In this document: positions 46,565-57,553 of the stretch, piece after piece
Layout: each line of letters opens with the position of its first letter
How positions within the stretch are numbered: the stretch's first letter is position 1
DNA from: Ooceraea biroi
Taxonomy: Eukaryota; Arthropoda; Insecta; Hymenoptera; Formicidae
Direction of reading: 5' to 3'
Assembly (NCBI RefSeq): GCF_003672135.1
Contig: NC_039511.1
Location: 6,784,464 to 6,848,463, forward strand
Length of the DNA stretch: 64,000 nt
Made by a program: the position numbers and the translations under genes
Notes under the pieces: generated by a model
What the model was told of the DNA's origin: nothing
The model's database searches: none
What the model saw: only the letters and a program-made list of their open reading frames with translations

Positions 46565-48733
46565 AACTCTTCTCGCCGACCGTTTATAGTTGACAAACAA
46601 TCTGGACTTCGTTTCCTGATTGATACAGAGGCGGAAGTCTCAGTCGTCCCACCACGTCTTTCAGATCCAACCAATTGCGTTAAAGGCACATTGTATGCCG
46701 CCAACGGCTCACGCATTAACACCTATGGCGAACGAGTAATGTTATTAGATTTCGAACTTCGCAGACCGATCCGTTGTCTTTGCTTCATCGCGCAGGTACC
46801 ATATGCTATCCTAGGAGCCGATATGTTGTACCAACACAATTTTAAGTTGAATCTCCGTTCACGGACACTCAAAGATGTGGAAACGGGACTTATGGTCAAA
46901 CTGCAAGTGGACAAGGCACCGTGCACTGGAATATCTAGTTTCAACAAAAATACTCCCATGGTCGATACCCTTACGGAATTGTCAGACCTCACCAAACCCT
47001 CCACTGTTATTATAAAACCTTAGCACACCGTCGAACATCACATAGAGACGTTCGGACAGCCAATATTTGAGCGACCACGACGTCTTCACTCGGAGAGGTT
47101 GAAAGCAGCAAAAGTTGAATTCCAGTTTATGATAGATCAAGGTTATTGTCGACCATCGAACAGCCAAGGGCTAGTCCCCTTCACATGGTCAAAAAGAAGG
47201 ATGGCAGTTGGCGTCCGTGTGGTGATTATCGTCGGTTGAACGCACAAACACTACCCCACAGATATCCAATCACACACATTCATGATTTTTCATCAATATT
47301 ACATGGAAAGACTGTATTTTCCACAATTGATCTATCTCGAGCATATCATCAAATACCCGTGGCTGATGAAGACATCCCCAAAACAGCAGTCACAACACCA
47401 TTTGGTCTTTTCGAGTTTTTGGTAATGCCATTTCGTCTCCGCAACGCAGTCCAAACATTCCAACGATTTATCAACCAGGTTTTGGCAGGACTCGATTTCG
47501 TTTTCCCCTACATCGACGATTTTCTCGTCGCTTCTTCGTCCTTAGAAGAACATCGACAACATTTACGAATTATATTCGGTCGATTGAGAGATCACGGATT
47601 ACGTATCAACGCCGACAAATGCACTTTTGGAGCAGAGTCGGTGGAATTCTTAGGATACAAGATCTAGCGGATCCACACCATTGCCGAGCAAAATCAAAAC
47701 AATACTCGACTTTGAGAGACCTCAAACAGTCCAAGGACTTCGCAAATTTTTAGGGGCAATTAATTTTTATCATCGTTTTATTCCAAACGTTGCAGAGACG
47801 CAGATTCCGTTAAACAAGTATCTTAAGGACAGCAAGAAGAACGATAAACGACCAATTGAATGGACTGCGAAAACCCTCGAAGCTTTCGAGAAGGTGAAGC
47901 AGCAACTGCCCAACGCAACTTTATTAGTACATCCAGCACCTAACGCCAAGATGCGATTGACGACGAACGCATCAGGAATAGCTGTGGGCACAGTATTAAA
48001 GCAATCTACTAATAATACCGACTGGAACCCATTAGCGTACTTTTCACGAAAGTTCTTCACAGCACAAACTAAGTATAGTACCTATAGGGAACTAACAGCC
48101 ATTTATCATGCAATCAAGTTTTTCCGATCCTTGATTGAAAGCTACGCTGATATCGAAATTCGAACGGATCACAAGGCACTGACGTATGCATTTTCGCAGA
48201 AGTCAGATAAGGCTTCTCCCATTCAATTCCGTCAACTAAATCTGATCGGACAATTTACTACAAGAATTACTTACATCAAAGGACAAGAGAATACAGTTGC
48301 CGACACCCTCTCGAGAATGGATGCATTCCGACTTCCATCAATCATTAATTTCGAGGATTTGTCGAAAGCTCAACTGGAGGATCAAGAGCTTGCCGCATTC
48401 CTCAATAACAACCAAACATCATTGAAGTTTCAAAGACTTACCTTTGGTCCCGATCATCAGGCACTCTACTGTGACATTTCAGCGCACGACATCCGACCAT
48501 TCGTGCCTACATCATTTCGACGTCAAGTTTTTAGTGCATTTCATGACTTAAACCATTCGAGTGACAAAATCACTGCGTAGATCATCGGACAACGATACGT
48601 CTGGCCATCAATGAGGAAAGACATCAGAGATTGGGCCAAAACTTGCCTGCAATGTCAACGCGCAAAGATTGGCCGTCACGTCAATATACAACCGGAGACA
48701 TTCCCACACACAGATTCACGTTTCGAACACGTA
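46565..48733 (+). pseudogene. Ty3/Gypsy pol remnant, truncated in integrase
   Basis: Protease with FLIDTEAEVSVVPP (Glu in place of the Gly of DTGA). RT with [35 protein letters not shown] and [10 protein letters not shown] (47146-47667). RNase H region (47681-48300) with LTTNASGIAVG, where Asn replaces the usual catalytic Asp. The integrase zinc-binding part (HDLNHSS..CLQCQRAK) stops near 48733, where unrelated sequence begins. Stops at about 47021, 47665 and 48578. Confidence 0.8.
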
Positions 48734-48945
48734 CACCGAAGGGCAGGTATGCTGTCCGTATATCCATGTGACGCACCCATAACGATCGGGTCGACAAGTT
48801 AGAGATTTTCTACGGTAGAGCCTGTCGGTAGAGAGGGCGCGAGAAGAGTATGGAGCGCGCAGATGGTGGGAGTCGCGGCGATCTTCCATCCTCTACGCGA
48901 GACGTAAAACAGACAGAGAAAGATTACGCGACGTGCTTCGCTTAA

Positions 48946-49828
48946 TGCTGTCCCAAAATACGTGTGACAATACAAAGAAACAGAATGGTCACACGCTCTC
49001 ACCGCCTATACGTGAGGCATACGCGGTGTCGCGCTATCTCACGCGCTCTTCAATAAAATGACTAACAAATTAGAATAACATATACTGTAATAGTTATTGA
49101 AATTATTAATACAAGGTGTCCCAGACCTACCGTATCACCGGTTAATAGTAGATTCCTGAGGTGATTCTAAGACGAATGTTCCTCTTGCAAAATGTCGAGG
49201 GTGGCGTAGTTTCGGCGCTACGAAGGATTGTAGTTATCCTATCCTTGTGTAGAATTTTCCCGCGTTCAGTGACGGTGGGTCGAAGGAGTCCCGCGCATCG
49301 CGCACACTTCAATTTGAACAGCTGAGAAAAATTAAGATCAAATTGAAGTGTGCGCGATGCGCGGGACTCCTTCGACCCACCGTCACTGAACGCGGGAAAA
49401 TTCTACACAAGGATAGGATAACTACAACCCTTCGTAGCGCCGAAACTACGCCACTGTCGATATTTTGCAAGAGGAACATTCGTCTCAGAATCACCTCAGG
49501 AATCTACCATTAACCGGTGGTACGGTAGGTCTGGGACACCCTGTATATTATATATTTGAGTTGTTGAAGTATATTTGGCAGAATATTATTTAATGTAATT
49601 TGAGGGAATAATATTTTAATACATATAGAATTGTAATACAATTTAATAATATATAATTCATATATTAATAATTTTAATAACTATTGCAGTATATGTTATT
49701 CTAATTTGTTAGTCATTTTATTGAAGAGCGCGTGAGATAGCGCAACACCGCGTATGCCTCACGTATAGGCGGTGAGAGCGTGTAACTATTCTGTTTCTTT
49801 GTACTGTCACACGTATTTTGGGACAGTA
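48946..49828. mobile_element. TTAA-flanked palindromic element (piggyBac-like)
   Basis: Flanked by TTAA at 48942-48945 and 49829-49832. Tips TGCTGTCCCAAAATACG and inverse of TACTGTCCCAAAATACG; arms about 165 bp with GAGATAGCGCGACACCGCG-type sequence. TTAA duplication is the piggyBac hallmark. A second palindrome (49112-49543) sits near its centre. Confidence 0.72.
49112..49543. mobile_element. 432-bp near-perfect palindrome MITE
   Basis: Arms of about 200 bp around a 25-bp loop (about 49318-49342). Tips AAGGTGTCCCAGACCTACC (left first base C) and inverse of CAGGGTGTCCCAGACC; TA on both sides. Same family as the half element at 28047. Nested in the TTAA element. Confidence 0.82.
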
Positions 49829-49832
49829 TTAA

Positions 49833-50534
49833 GGTACAATTTCATGATGTCGCTTGTCGCTGCGACGAATGGTCACGTGACTACTTTGTCCGCTTTCTTT
49901 TGTCATCAGCGACATCGCTAAACAGTTGGATTGAAATGAACTTGTAGCGACACGTCGCTCATATTTCGCTCTTAAGTTTATCTGATATTTATTTTTCGTT
50001 TAAGTCAATAAAAATACTCGTTTATAAGAAATATTGGTACAAAACATACATTTCATAAGCATAAACTCGTCGCTTCAAACGTTCTAAGTACAAAAACTGT
50101 AAATTAAAGCAATAATGTAAGAAACTTTTATCTCTTTCCGAATTGTATTATCTGCTGCATTTTGTTATTTCTATCTACTGGAAAACTTCTTTTTCGTATT
50201 GATAAAATTATATTTCTACGACGTTTTTTTAGAAATAAGCATATTTAAGACATTGTTTTCTTTTTTCCCTATTTTAACGATAATGATTAGTATCTCGAGA
50301 GATTGTTCAAGACTGACATACAGTTGTGCTTAAGTCCTGTAAATTCCTATTATATTTTTCTTCATAGTGTAGCATATAAAAGGAATTACATATTTTATAT
50401 TTTTAATAAATATATATAAATGTTAAAAAATTGCATTTGTAATAATTATATTTCTTGGAGTGGGTTGACGTGGTCAAACGGGACGTTCCCTATTTCTTGT
50501 AATACTAAAATAAATTATGATACTAGATATAATA
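49833..50534. other. No gene seen
   Basis: AT-rich stretch with a degenerate GTCGCT-rich patch at 49850-49970 (TGTCGCTTGTCGCTGCGAC, CAGCGACATCGC) in both orientations. I see no coding or RNA gene. Confidence 0.5.
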
Positions 50535-50761
50535 TTAATGCCTCGTGTAGATCAAAGGATGATCCTACTTGTCGCTTAACCGTAAACGGTTAAAAATCAT
50601 ACTGAAGTTTTCAATCGTACTACCAAACCCAAAAATAGTTTTTTCCCTTATTATAAAAAAAAGTATAACGCCTAAAACAGTTTTTGGATACTTACGGATC
50701 ATCATGGATACACAAATTGGAGCCACAAGTAGGATTATCCTCTGGTGTAAACGGGGCATTA
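50535..50761. repeat. MITE with TAATGCC tips
   Basis: TIRs of about 37 bp: TAATGCCTCGTGTAGATC..GATCCTACTTGT against the inverse of TAATGCCCCGTTTACACC. No coding capacity. Confidence 0.68.
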
Positions 50762-50795
50762 GAAATAACCAGAGAAAGGATCTAATCTCTAAAAA

Positions 50796-51317
50796 ACCTT
50801 TTTAAAAAAAGAAAAAATATATACGCCAAGTACATAAAAACTCCCAACTTGTCAAAACGCAAAACTAAATATGAAATCAATGTAATTAACTAGCCAAGTA
50901 TCTAGAAGCAATTTGAGCATTTTACCCAAACGTTTTCCATGCATACTCTCTTATCGCATGACGACATTGAAGTACTTGGCGTGCCCGGATCGCAGTGGTC
51001 ATGTATTCTTGTAAAGTTGTACAATATCTTGATTTGTATTGTATCTTGTATCTTCATGATTTTCAATAATGACTCGCAAATGATTTTGTGTCTCTTATAG
51101 GTAAGACAGGACGTTTTATTGTGATTCGGGCACGCCAAGTACTTCAATGTCGTCATGCGATAAGAGAGTATGCATGGAAAACGTTTGAGTAAAATGCTCA
51201 AACTGCTTCTAGATACTTGGCTAATTAATTATTGATTTCATATTTAGTTTTGAGTTTTGACGAGTTGGGAGTTTTTATGTACTTGGCGTATATATATTTT
51301 CTTTTTTTAAAAAGGTT
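50796..51317. repeat. Palindromic element, TACGCCAAGTAC arms
   Basis: Arms of about 195 bp (50796-50995 and 51123-51317) containing CTTATCGCATGACGACATTG and ATACTTGGC in opposite orientations, around a unique centre of about 130 bp. The minus-strand ORF across it is not a known protein. Confidence 0.72.
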
Positions 51318-51402
51318 CTTTAAGGATACAATTACACCTCACTTTTCTCAGTTTTACTCATTTTTCAAATATATATTAGAAATATACATATGTATATTAT
51401 AT

Positions 51403-51645
51403 GTAAGTAACCAATACCTCAGATAGCCTGTTTAAAAAAATTACCATCTTTAATGCTCGATTCCATCAACGTCGTTTAACTTTAACCGCGTAGTTTAATT
51501 CACTTTCCGCCTCTTTCTAACTATCCGCTTTAGAAAGAGATAAAGAGTGAGTTAAACTACGGTTAAAATTAAGCGACGTTGGTGGAATCGGGCATTAAAG
51601 ATGGTAATTTTTTTAAACAGGCTATCCGAGGTATTGGTTACTTAC
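51403..51645. repeat. 243-bp palindrome
   Basis: Arms of about 115 bp starting GTAAGTAACCAATACCTC with ATTACCATCTTTAATGC inside, tight loop near 51528. It abuts the start of foldback copy 2 with no spacer. Confidence 0.72.
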
Positions 51646-52654
51646 GGTAAAAGTTCAGAAACGGGGAGCTCCCTCTAATAACCTTAACCTTGACATATGT
51701 TGTCAGGGTCACCCTCCTGAGTGACCTTCAAGAGGTTTTAGCCGTCGCTCGTTGTTCATTCAAAAGTTATAAACAAAAGAAATTTGAAAAATGTGCGAGT
51801 TTTAACCGTCGGTTGTTGTTTACTAAAAAGTTATTAACAAAAGAAGTTTAATGATTTTGCACGAATTTTCAGCTGTCTACGCGAACCAAGAACATAATAT
51901 TGACATATATTACAAAGGTTACCTTCCCGAATAACCCGCACTAGGTTTTAGTCGTCGATCGTTGTTTATGAATAAGTTATTAACAAAAGAAATTTTGCAA
52001 ATATAGTAGTTATTTTGAATATTGAAAGATATAAAAGACGAATATGTATATGAACGAAGGAAGGAAAGTCATTTAAAGCAGTGAATCGTTAATATATAGA
52101 ATAGTTTCTTTTAATATAAGTACAAAGTATTCTTCACTTTAACCAAAAGCATAAACAGTTAAATACAAATTATTCTCTGCTTTAACCTAACCTAACCTAA
52201 CCTAACCTAACCTGGTTAGGTTATATTTTCCGAAACTGGAGCCTCGGACAGCTCGTTTTCAGTCCGCTTCGCGGGAGGGCGGGGGGCAGGGGCTTCGCCC
52301 CCCCCCCGCCGGAATCCGTGCCGTGTACCAGGTGATCAAAATGTGTACGGTAAAATCTGTTACACTGGTTCTGGCGAGGGGCGAGGGGCGAAGCCCCTGC
52401 CCCCCGTCCTCCCGCGAAGCGGGCTGAAACCGAGCGTATGTGTCCGGGGTTCCAGTTTCGGAAAGTATAACCTTTTGCTTGTTGTGGACGGCTGAAAATT
52501 CGTGCAAAATCATTAAACTTCTTTTGTTAATAACTTTTTAGTAAACAACGACCGACGGCTAAAACCTTTTGAAGGTTACTCAGGAGAGTGACCTCTATAA
52601 TATATGTTAAGGACAAGGTGATAGGAGGTGGGTTCGCTAATCGGTAGATTTACC
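51646..52654. mobile_element. Foldback element, copy 2, with telomere-like tract
   Basis: Tips GGTAAAAGTTC and ..GATTTACC. Arms with CCTTAACCTTGACATATG, TGTCAGGGTCACCCTCCTGA and repeated TTTTAGCCGTCGCTCGTTG plus AAAAGTTATTAACAAAAG. The core is a GC-rich inverted repeat (CAGTCCGCTTCGCGGGAGGG). It differs from copies 1 and 3 by an AT-rich insert containing the CCTAA tract. Confidence 0.72.
52186..52213. repeat. Interstitial (CCTAA)5, telomere-type tract
   Basis: Five tandem CCTAA units plus CCT, followed by GGTTAGGTT. TTAGG is the canonical insect telomere repeat. Here it sits inside a foldback element. Confidence 0.85.
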
Positions 52655-52754
52655 GAAAAAACAAATTGTAACAATTTCTGGTATTTGTATTATAAAAAAG
52701 AATTAAATATAACAGATGTACAAAATAGAAATGTGTAAAACTGCAAAAGATATT

Positions 52755-52920
52755 TTAACGGAAGTAGAAGACAGAGTAATATAGAAGAATATTTTCTAGA
52801 TTCATCACTTCTTCAATGAGCTGCTTATTTTGCGTCTCCAAATGCATAATTTTCGCATACGCCTGCGTAAGGTGGTCGCCTAGCTTCTCTATCTCCGTAT
52901 ACACGCACGAACAGAGTAGC
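52755..52920 (-). other. Unrecognised exon-like ORF
   Basis: Minus strand. After a good acceptor (..ttcttattctcag) the frame reads LLCSCVYTEIEKLGDHLTQA and YAKIMHLETQNKQLIEEVMN, with heptad-like spacing suggestive of a coiled coil. I do not recognise the protein. It may be a displaced host exon or part of the retroelement gag next to it. Confidence 0.3.
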
Positions 52921-53094
52921 CCTGAGAATAAGAACAAAAATGATACATGAAGTAAATAAATAAATAAAGCATCGAAGGACAATATCGCAAATACCAAATT
53001 AGGAGCATGTCTTACTTTGTTAGTCCAATCGATTATATCGTAAAATGGCATCAAAGAATAAGCTACAATCACAAGTATACAACGGTTTGTATGC

Positions 53095-53255
53095 TGTCAA
53101 AGGTAACCCAAAGCTCTCCGGCTTTCCCTAATCTAGCGAGATCAATTCCGGTAATTTTTTTAGAATTGTAAAACGGTCAACATATGTCTTAAATTTCGTT
53201 AACTGTCCTTTCCAAACCACGTCTCTTTTTTAACATTGTTAAGTGTTGTTCTTCA
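53095..53255 (-). pseudogene. BEL/Pao gag-like fragment
   Basis: Minus strand, starting ATG at about 53255: MAEEQHLTMLKKRRGLER, then after one frameshift LTKFKTYVDRFTILKKLPEL, then another frame KAGELWVTFDSIQTVV. Together they resemble the N-terminus of BEL/Pao-type gag proteins (LKxKR..LT.F...). Assignment is by pattern only. Confidence 0.4.
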
Positions 53256-53579
53256 GCCATACTGATACGTGATATACAATAACAAGTTTGATAATACCTG
53301 TGATTACCCAAATTATAAATGTAAACGTGAATCACTCTTTGTGTACATACCGCAATCACGAGAACTGCGTTGATCCGTAACTCCTCGGTAACAAGCGCCA
53401 AGAACATGATCTGCGCGTGTTCGCCGCTGCTTCCTCTGCTGCGCCGATCGTTCCATTCAAGCTGCTTCCTCTGCTTCCGCAATGACGAATCCGTTGACTT
53501 ATGCCGCCTTCGTGGATCTTTCTCGTTACTGATTATTAACGGTGATGTCCGTTAATGCTGCGCACTCGTTCGCTGCGAC

Positions 53580-53880
53580 TTTGATGTCCTTGATGATTTT
53601 ACGAATCCAATTGTGTTGATCCGTAAATGCGTACGTAATACGTATTTCTTGCAATAACTTGCAAGATGCGTGACTTGCGTCCTCACAGTCCAAATGTGTC
53701 GACTGAGAGATGCGTGTGCTTCGTGTCTCTTATAAGCCAATGGTGTCGATTGTAAGATATGCGATTCCATGTTTCTTGCGATCCAATTGTATCAATCGTA
53801 AGATATGTGAGGCGCTTTTGCTCAATATGATGTCGATTCAATAGCATAGATTTTGCGTGCTTCTTTGTTCCTTGCTTCTC
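53580..53880. repeat. Degenerate 45-50 bp minisatellite
   Basis: About five diverged units with CCAATNGTGTCGATYGTAAG, ATRTGCG and TTTCTTGC positions in register. Overlapping minus-strand ORFs are products of this array. 53881-54532 has no recognisable gene. Confidence 0.6.
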
Positions 53881-54532
53881 GCTGGATTTCCAAACGTGAC
53901 TTCCGGCAATCCAGGGAATCCGGTTCGAAGGACCATGTACGTTTTCGATCTGGATATGCCTGAGATCGTTATTTTCTCTTCTCGTTTTATGATGTGGTTG
54001 ACCAACAACGCTTCTTGACAAGGAACACCCTTTATTTTGCTTATACACTTTAAGCACGCACGTTCTTCGCACAACATCGAAGGGAGGAATAGTGGATCTC
54101 GATCGAAGTCTAGGATCGAAGTGTCGCGCCGCGCTACGCTCGCGCCCAATACGCATACAGCACCTCTATCAACCCGATACGAACGTCGATAATGTACCAT
54201 AACGCATACCGAACAGCAACACTGCAATAACTGTCAATCACATTCTTCTCTAGTGCAACAAATACTCAGCCCAACGACAAAAATTCAACCTAAAACCAAT
54301 GTTAAAAGAGAATCTAAGCGAAGAGGGAATCCACGATCTACTACTGTTCCTGAAGGAAGTCAACTTTATACACCTTACTATCTGATTCATGTAATAACTG
54401 TAATGTAAACTCCACACACACATATAGTATAAACACTCAATGTAGTCGCTAATAACCTGTGCAGTTAATGCGACGTTAATTTTAATTAAAAAAAACAATT
54501 AATTGTTCAGAGGGAGAGATCTTCATTTGGAC

Positions 54533-54693
54533 ACAGTTACAATTAGACACACTGCAAATGGACACGAACCTTTACATACAGTTCAATTGGACACAGTGCA
54601 AATGGACACCGTTCATTTGGACATTGTTCATTTGCACACCGTTCATTTAAATACCGTTCACTTGGACACGTAAAAGTTGGACACGATTAATGA
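54533..54693. repeat. GGACAC repeat array, cousin of the 4575-5666 element
   Basis: About ten units of 15-17 bp (CATTTGGACACAGTTCA, AAATGGACACCGTTC). Unit length and the GGACAC-AGTT core match the arms of the foldback element at 4575-5666, but CATTTG replaces GATC-. No inverted partner array is seen here. 54694-55026 shows no gene. Confidence 0.7.
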
Positions 54694-55026
54694 TGGTAGA
54701 ATCTACACTTATAACAGTTATGTTTAATTTCGATAAATGTACCGATTACATGTATAATTCGTTAGTAAGTTGCACCGACATTATGATTGATAAATACGAA
54801 CAGTTCTGTAAGATCGCATATGGCATAAATAATCCTCTAACGACATAACTGTACAATTCGCATGGGTAGATGTAATATGTAAGAAAACAACCGTACAATT
54901 CGTATGAGTTAGATGTAATATGTAAGAAAACATAGCGTAATGTTTTGGAGACTACTATCTTGTATGAGAATATGTGCTGATTTTTCGTTTTACGTATGTA
55001 TATACCTAATGTACACATACATATGT

Positions 55027-55400
55027 AACCTTACGAAATATTTTTGAATGAAGTAATGCAACTATTTCAACACGTGTCAAAAGTCTCATTATGACATTGA
55101 AACACGTTGACACACATTTAACTAAGTGTTAAAGGAGATATCAAATTACGCGAGCACATTCTGTACAGCCTCACGAGATATTTTTTAGATAAGGTAATAT
55201 AAATTTTTCACTGTGTCAAAAGTCTCATTATGATATTGAAACACGTTTAACTAACAATAAGTTTCAAAGAAAGTATCATATTATAATCTCACTCAATCTC
55301 ACTCTTAATCTGTACACTCTCACGAGATATTTTGGATGAGGTAATGCAAATTTTTTTCAGCACGTTTTGTTAGAGAGAAATAAAGATATATCGTAATTGA
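55027..55400. repeat. Three diverged tandem units of about 150 bp
   Basis: Recurring order: CGAGATATTTT..GAGGTAATGCAA, then CACGTGTCAAAAGTCTCATT, then TGACATTGAAACACGTT, spaced about 150 bp. Non-coding. Confidence 0.65.
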
Positions 55401-55769
55401 TCATATAATTAAGAACGATATGCAACGCATATTATTATAGTATCGGAAGTTCTGGATGTTACATCATTCACGCTAATCATAGTGGTAGAAAGTGGAAAGG
55501 TGAAAAATGGAGAAATTCACTCAAACAGAACAAGATCTTGTGACACAATCATCGCGTGTGGCAACTTTGGCGAATATTTCGTATGGGAGGAACAGTGCGA
55601 TGAATGTATCGAACAATAAGAAGAAAAAACTGCACTGCAAAGACGTTTCATATATATATTGGTGATGAGTATGCAGGGCGGGATAGCGTTAGCAGTGCCG
55701 AAGAACTCTCTTGGCGAGAGACATTGCGTTCGAAAGTCGTAGACTAACGGTACAGTGGTAAATTCCGAC

Positions 55770-56062
55770 TATATTAAACCGCGACGATTCTTGGAGGACG
55801 CTAGCATGTGCGAAAGTTAATGAAAAAACACGATAGTGTGAAAATGAATACCATGTTCAATAGCGAATTTGTGGCGGGTGAGAAGATCGCCAATAAATAT
55901 CAATACAATAAAAGTATCAATACGCGAAACCGTGAATTCTTCCATAGGTCCAATCTGACAGAATGGTTCACACAATACGTTATCGAGTCTACCTTGGTGC
56001 CTCTGGAAGAATTTCAGGAGCATGATAGCGGGTGGGCATTGTCGTGTATAGTGGACTTGTAA
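55770..56062 (+). pseudogene. Polinton/Maverick DNA polymerase B, N-terminal fragment
   Basis: Reads NTMFNSEFVAGEKIANKYQY and VPLEEFQEHDSGWALS, matching the conserved LEEFQExDSGWAL segment near the start of the protein-primed DNA polymerase B gene of Polinton/Maverick elements. The frame stops at 56062 and an LTR-like insertion follows at 56169. A further part of a similar gene lies at 58983-59395, probably from the same copy. Family match is from memory of the motif. Confidence 0.6.
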
Positions 56063-56168
56063 CGATGCATTCTCGTAGAATCGTCCTAGTCCCGGCCAAT
56101 ACCAGCCGGATGCCACTCACCCGAACAACTGAGGAGCGTGGACTGGGCATAATGTGCCCACATAATTT

Positions 56169-57031
56169 TGTAACACATATAATAACGGTCGCGAGAGTGT
56201 CCGGAAGGTGGCGTGACGTCGGGATATTTTTTCCGACCACTGTCTCAGCACTACCGCCACGGGATCCCTCGAACGTACGCTAGTAATAAACAACCCGGCC
56301 ATAAAACGGCGGCGAAACGGCCGAAAACAACCATTTTTCGATCATTTCTTGATCATCTTCGACCAGTCCTGATGCGTTCACACTTGCCGACCGACTGGTT
56401 CCAAACTCGAGTCCTTCCGCCGCTAGAGTCGAAGAACCAGGAGGTCGAGCGTTCTCAGTTTCCGTCGAGTATTCTCGACATCGATCGAGTGGAATACTCC
56501 CGTCTGTTCCGACAACCGTGCGACCAGAAGATCGAGCATTCTCATTCTCCGCCGAGTTTTCTCGGCACCGACCGCGCCACTGTCCGTCAAACTATCTAGT
56601 ACTCGTTTGTAAAAAGGGGGTCGAGTATTCTCCTCCTCTACCGAAGGTTCTTGGTAGTAAGTGTCGAAATCCTTCCTCAGGCTTATTGCGCCGTATACGT
56701 CCAATGGATCGTCCTATAAACGTCTAATTGAGCGGCTGACTTCACATTCGAGGATCGCGCGTATAACATCCAGCGACGTATCCGTTTCAACCGTACCATC
56801 TGCGTTCACGCATTGTACACTGCCTTAAGCCGTTCGAAAAGTGATATGCGCCACCGCTACTGCACGAACACGCAGGACTGCACCACTCGAGTACCATAAT
56901 AAACTGTTAGTACTGTTATTTTGTTATTGTTAATTAAGAGTTTTCTATTTTGTCACACCCTGGGCTTACCCATCGAACTCCGGAATCCGACGAGCTAGAC
57001 CGAGTTCGATTACGGAAAGTAGATCGTTTTA
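56169..57031 (+). repeat. LTR-like sequence with decayed primer site
   Basis: Starts TGTAACACATAT and runs to 57031, immediately before TGGTGCCCAAACAGGGGG (57032-57049), which equals the TGGCGCCCGAACAGGGAC primer site at 60328 apart from C-to-T/G-to-A-type decay and the tail. Internal 80-90 bp partial repeats (GAGGTCGAGCGTTCTC, AGATCGAGCATTCTC, GGGTCGAGTATTCTC). No gag or pol follows. Confidence 0.5.
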
Positions 57032-57087
57032 TGGTGCCCAAACAGGGGGATATAAAAGCCACATATCCGTATCATTATCACAAAGTA

Positions 57088-57416
57088 CCCAAACAGCACC
57101 AAGTCGACTGTTAGTTGACTGTCAGTCGGCAGAAGAAGTCTAAAGTCGACTTTAAAAAGTCGAAGTCAGGCTGAATGTCAACTTATAGTCAGCTAATAGT
57201 CGACAAATGACTCGACTATAGTCGTCTATCAGTCAGCCAAAAGTGGACTTATAAGTTGACTTTATGGCAATTAGAAGTCGACTTTCAGTCTATAATTAAA
57301 GTCGACAATAAACCATCCAACAAATAGTTGACTAAATGTCGACTTAAAAAGTTGACTTCAAATTGACTGAAAAATGCCGACTATCAGCCGGCAAACAGTC
57401 ATTTGTGCTGTGTGGG
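57088..57416. mobile_element. GTCGACT word-array element
   Basis: Tips CCCAAACAGCAC and the inverse of CCCACACAGCAC, flanked by TA (57086-57087, 57417-57418). The 300-bp interior is filled with more than 20 forms of AGTCGACT, AGTTGACT, AGTCGGC and relatives at irregular 8-20 bp spacing on both strands. It is much denser than chance for a palindrome of that length. Confidence 0.75.
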
Positions 57417-57553
57417 TATTCAGTGTTGCACATTACGTACGGTGCTCCTATAACAACTCGTTATCCGCGTATCGATATCGTCGCGATACCAATTGTATAT
57501 TATGGTTTGTGGAAGAAAGATTTAGCGTTTCGCATAAAATCAATCCTATCCGC

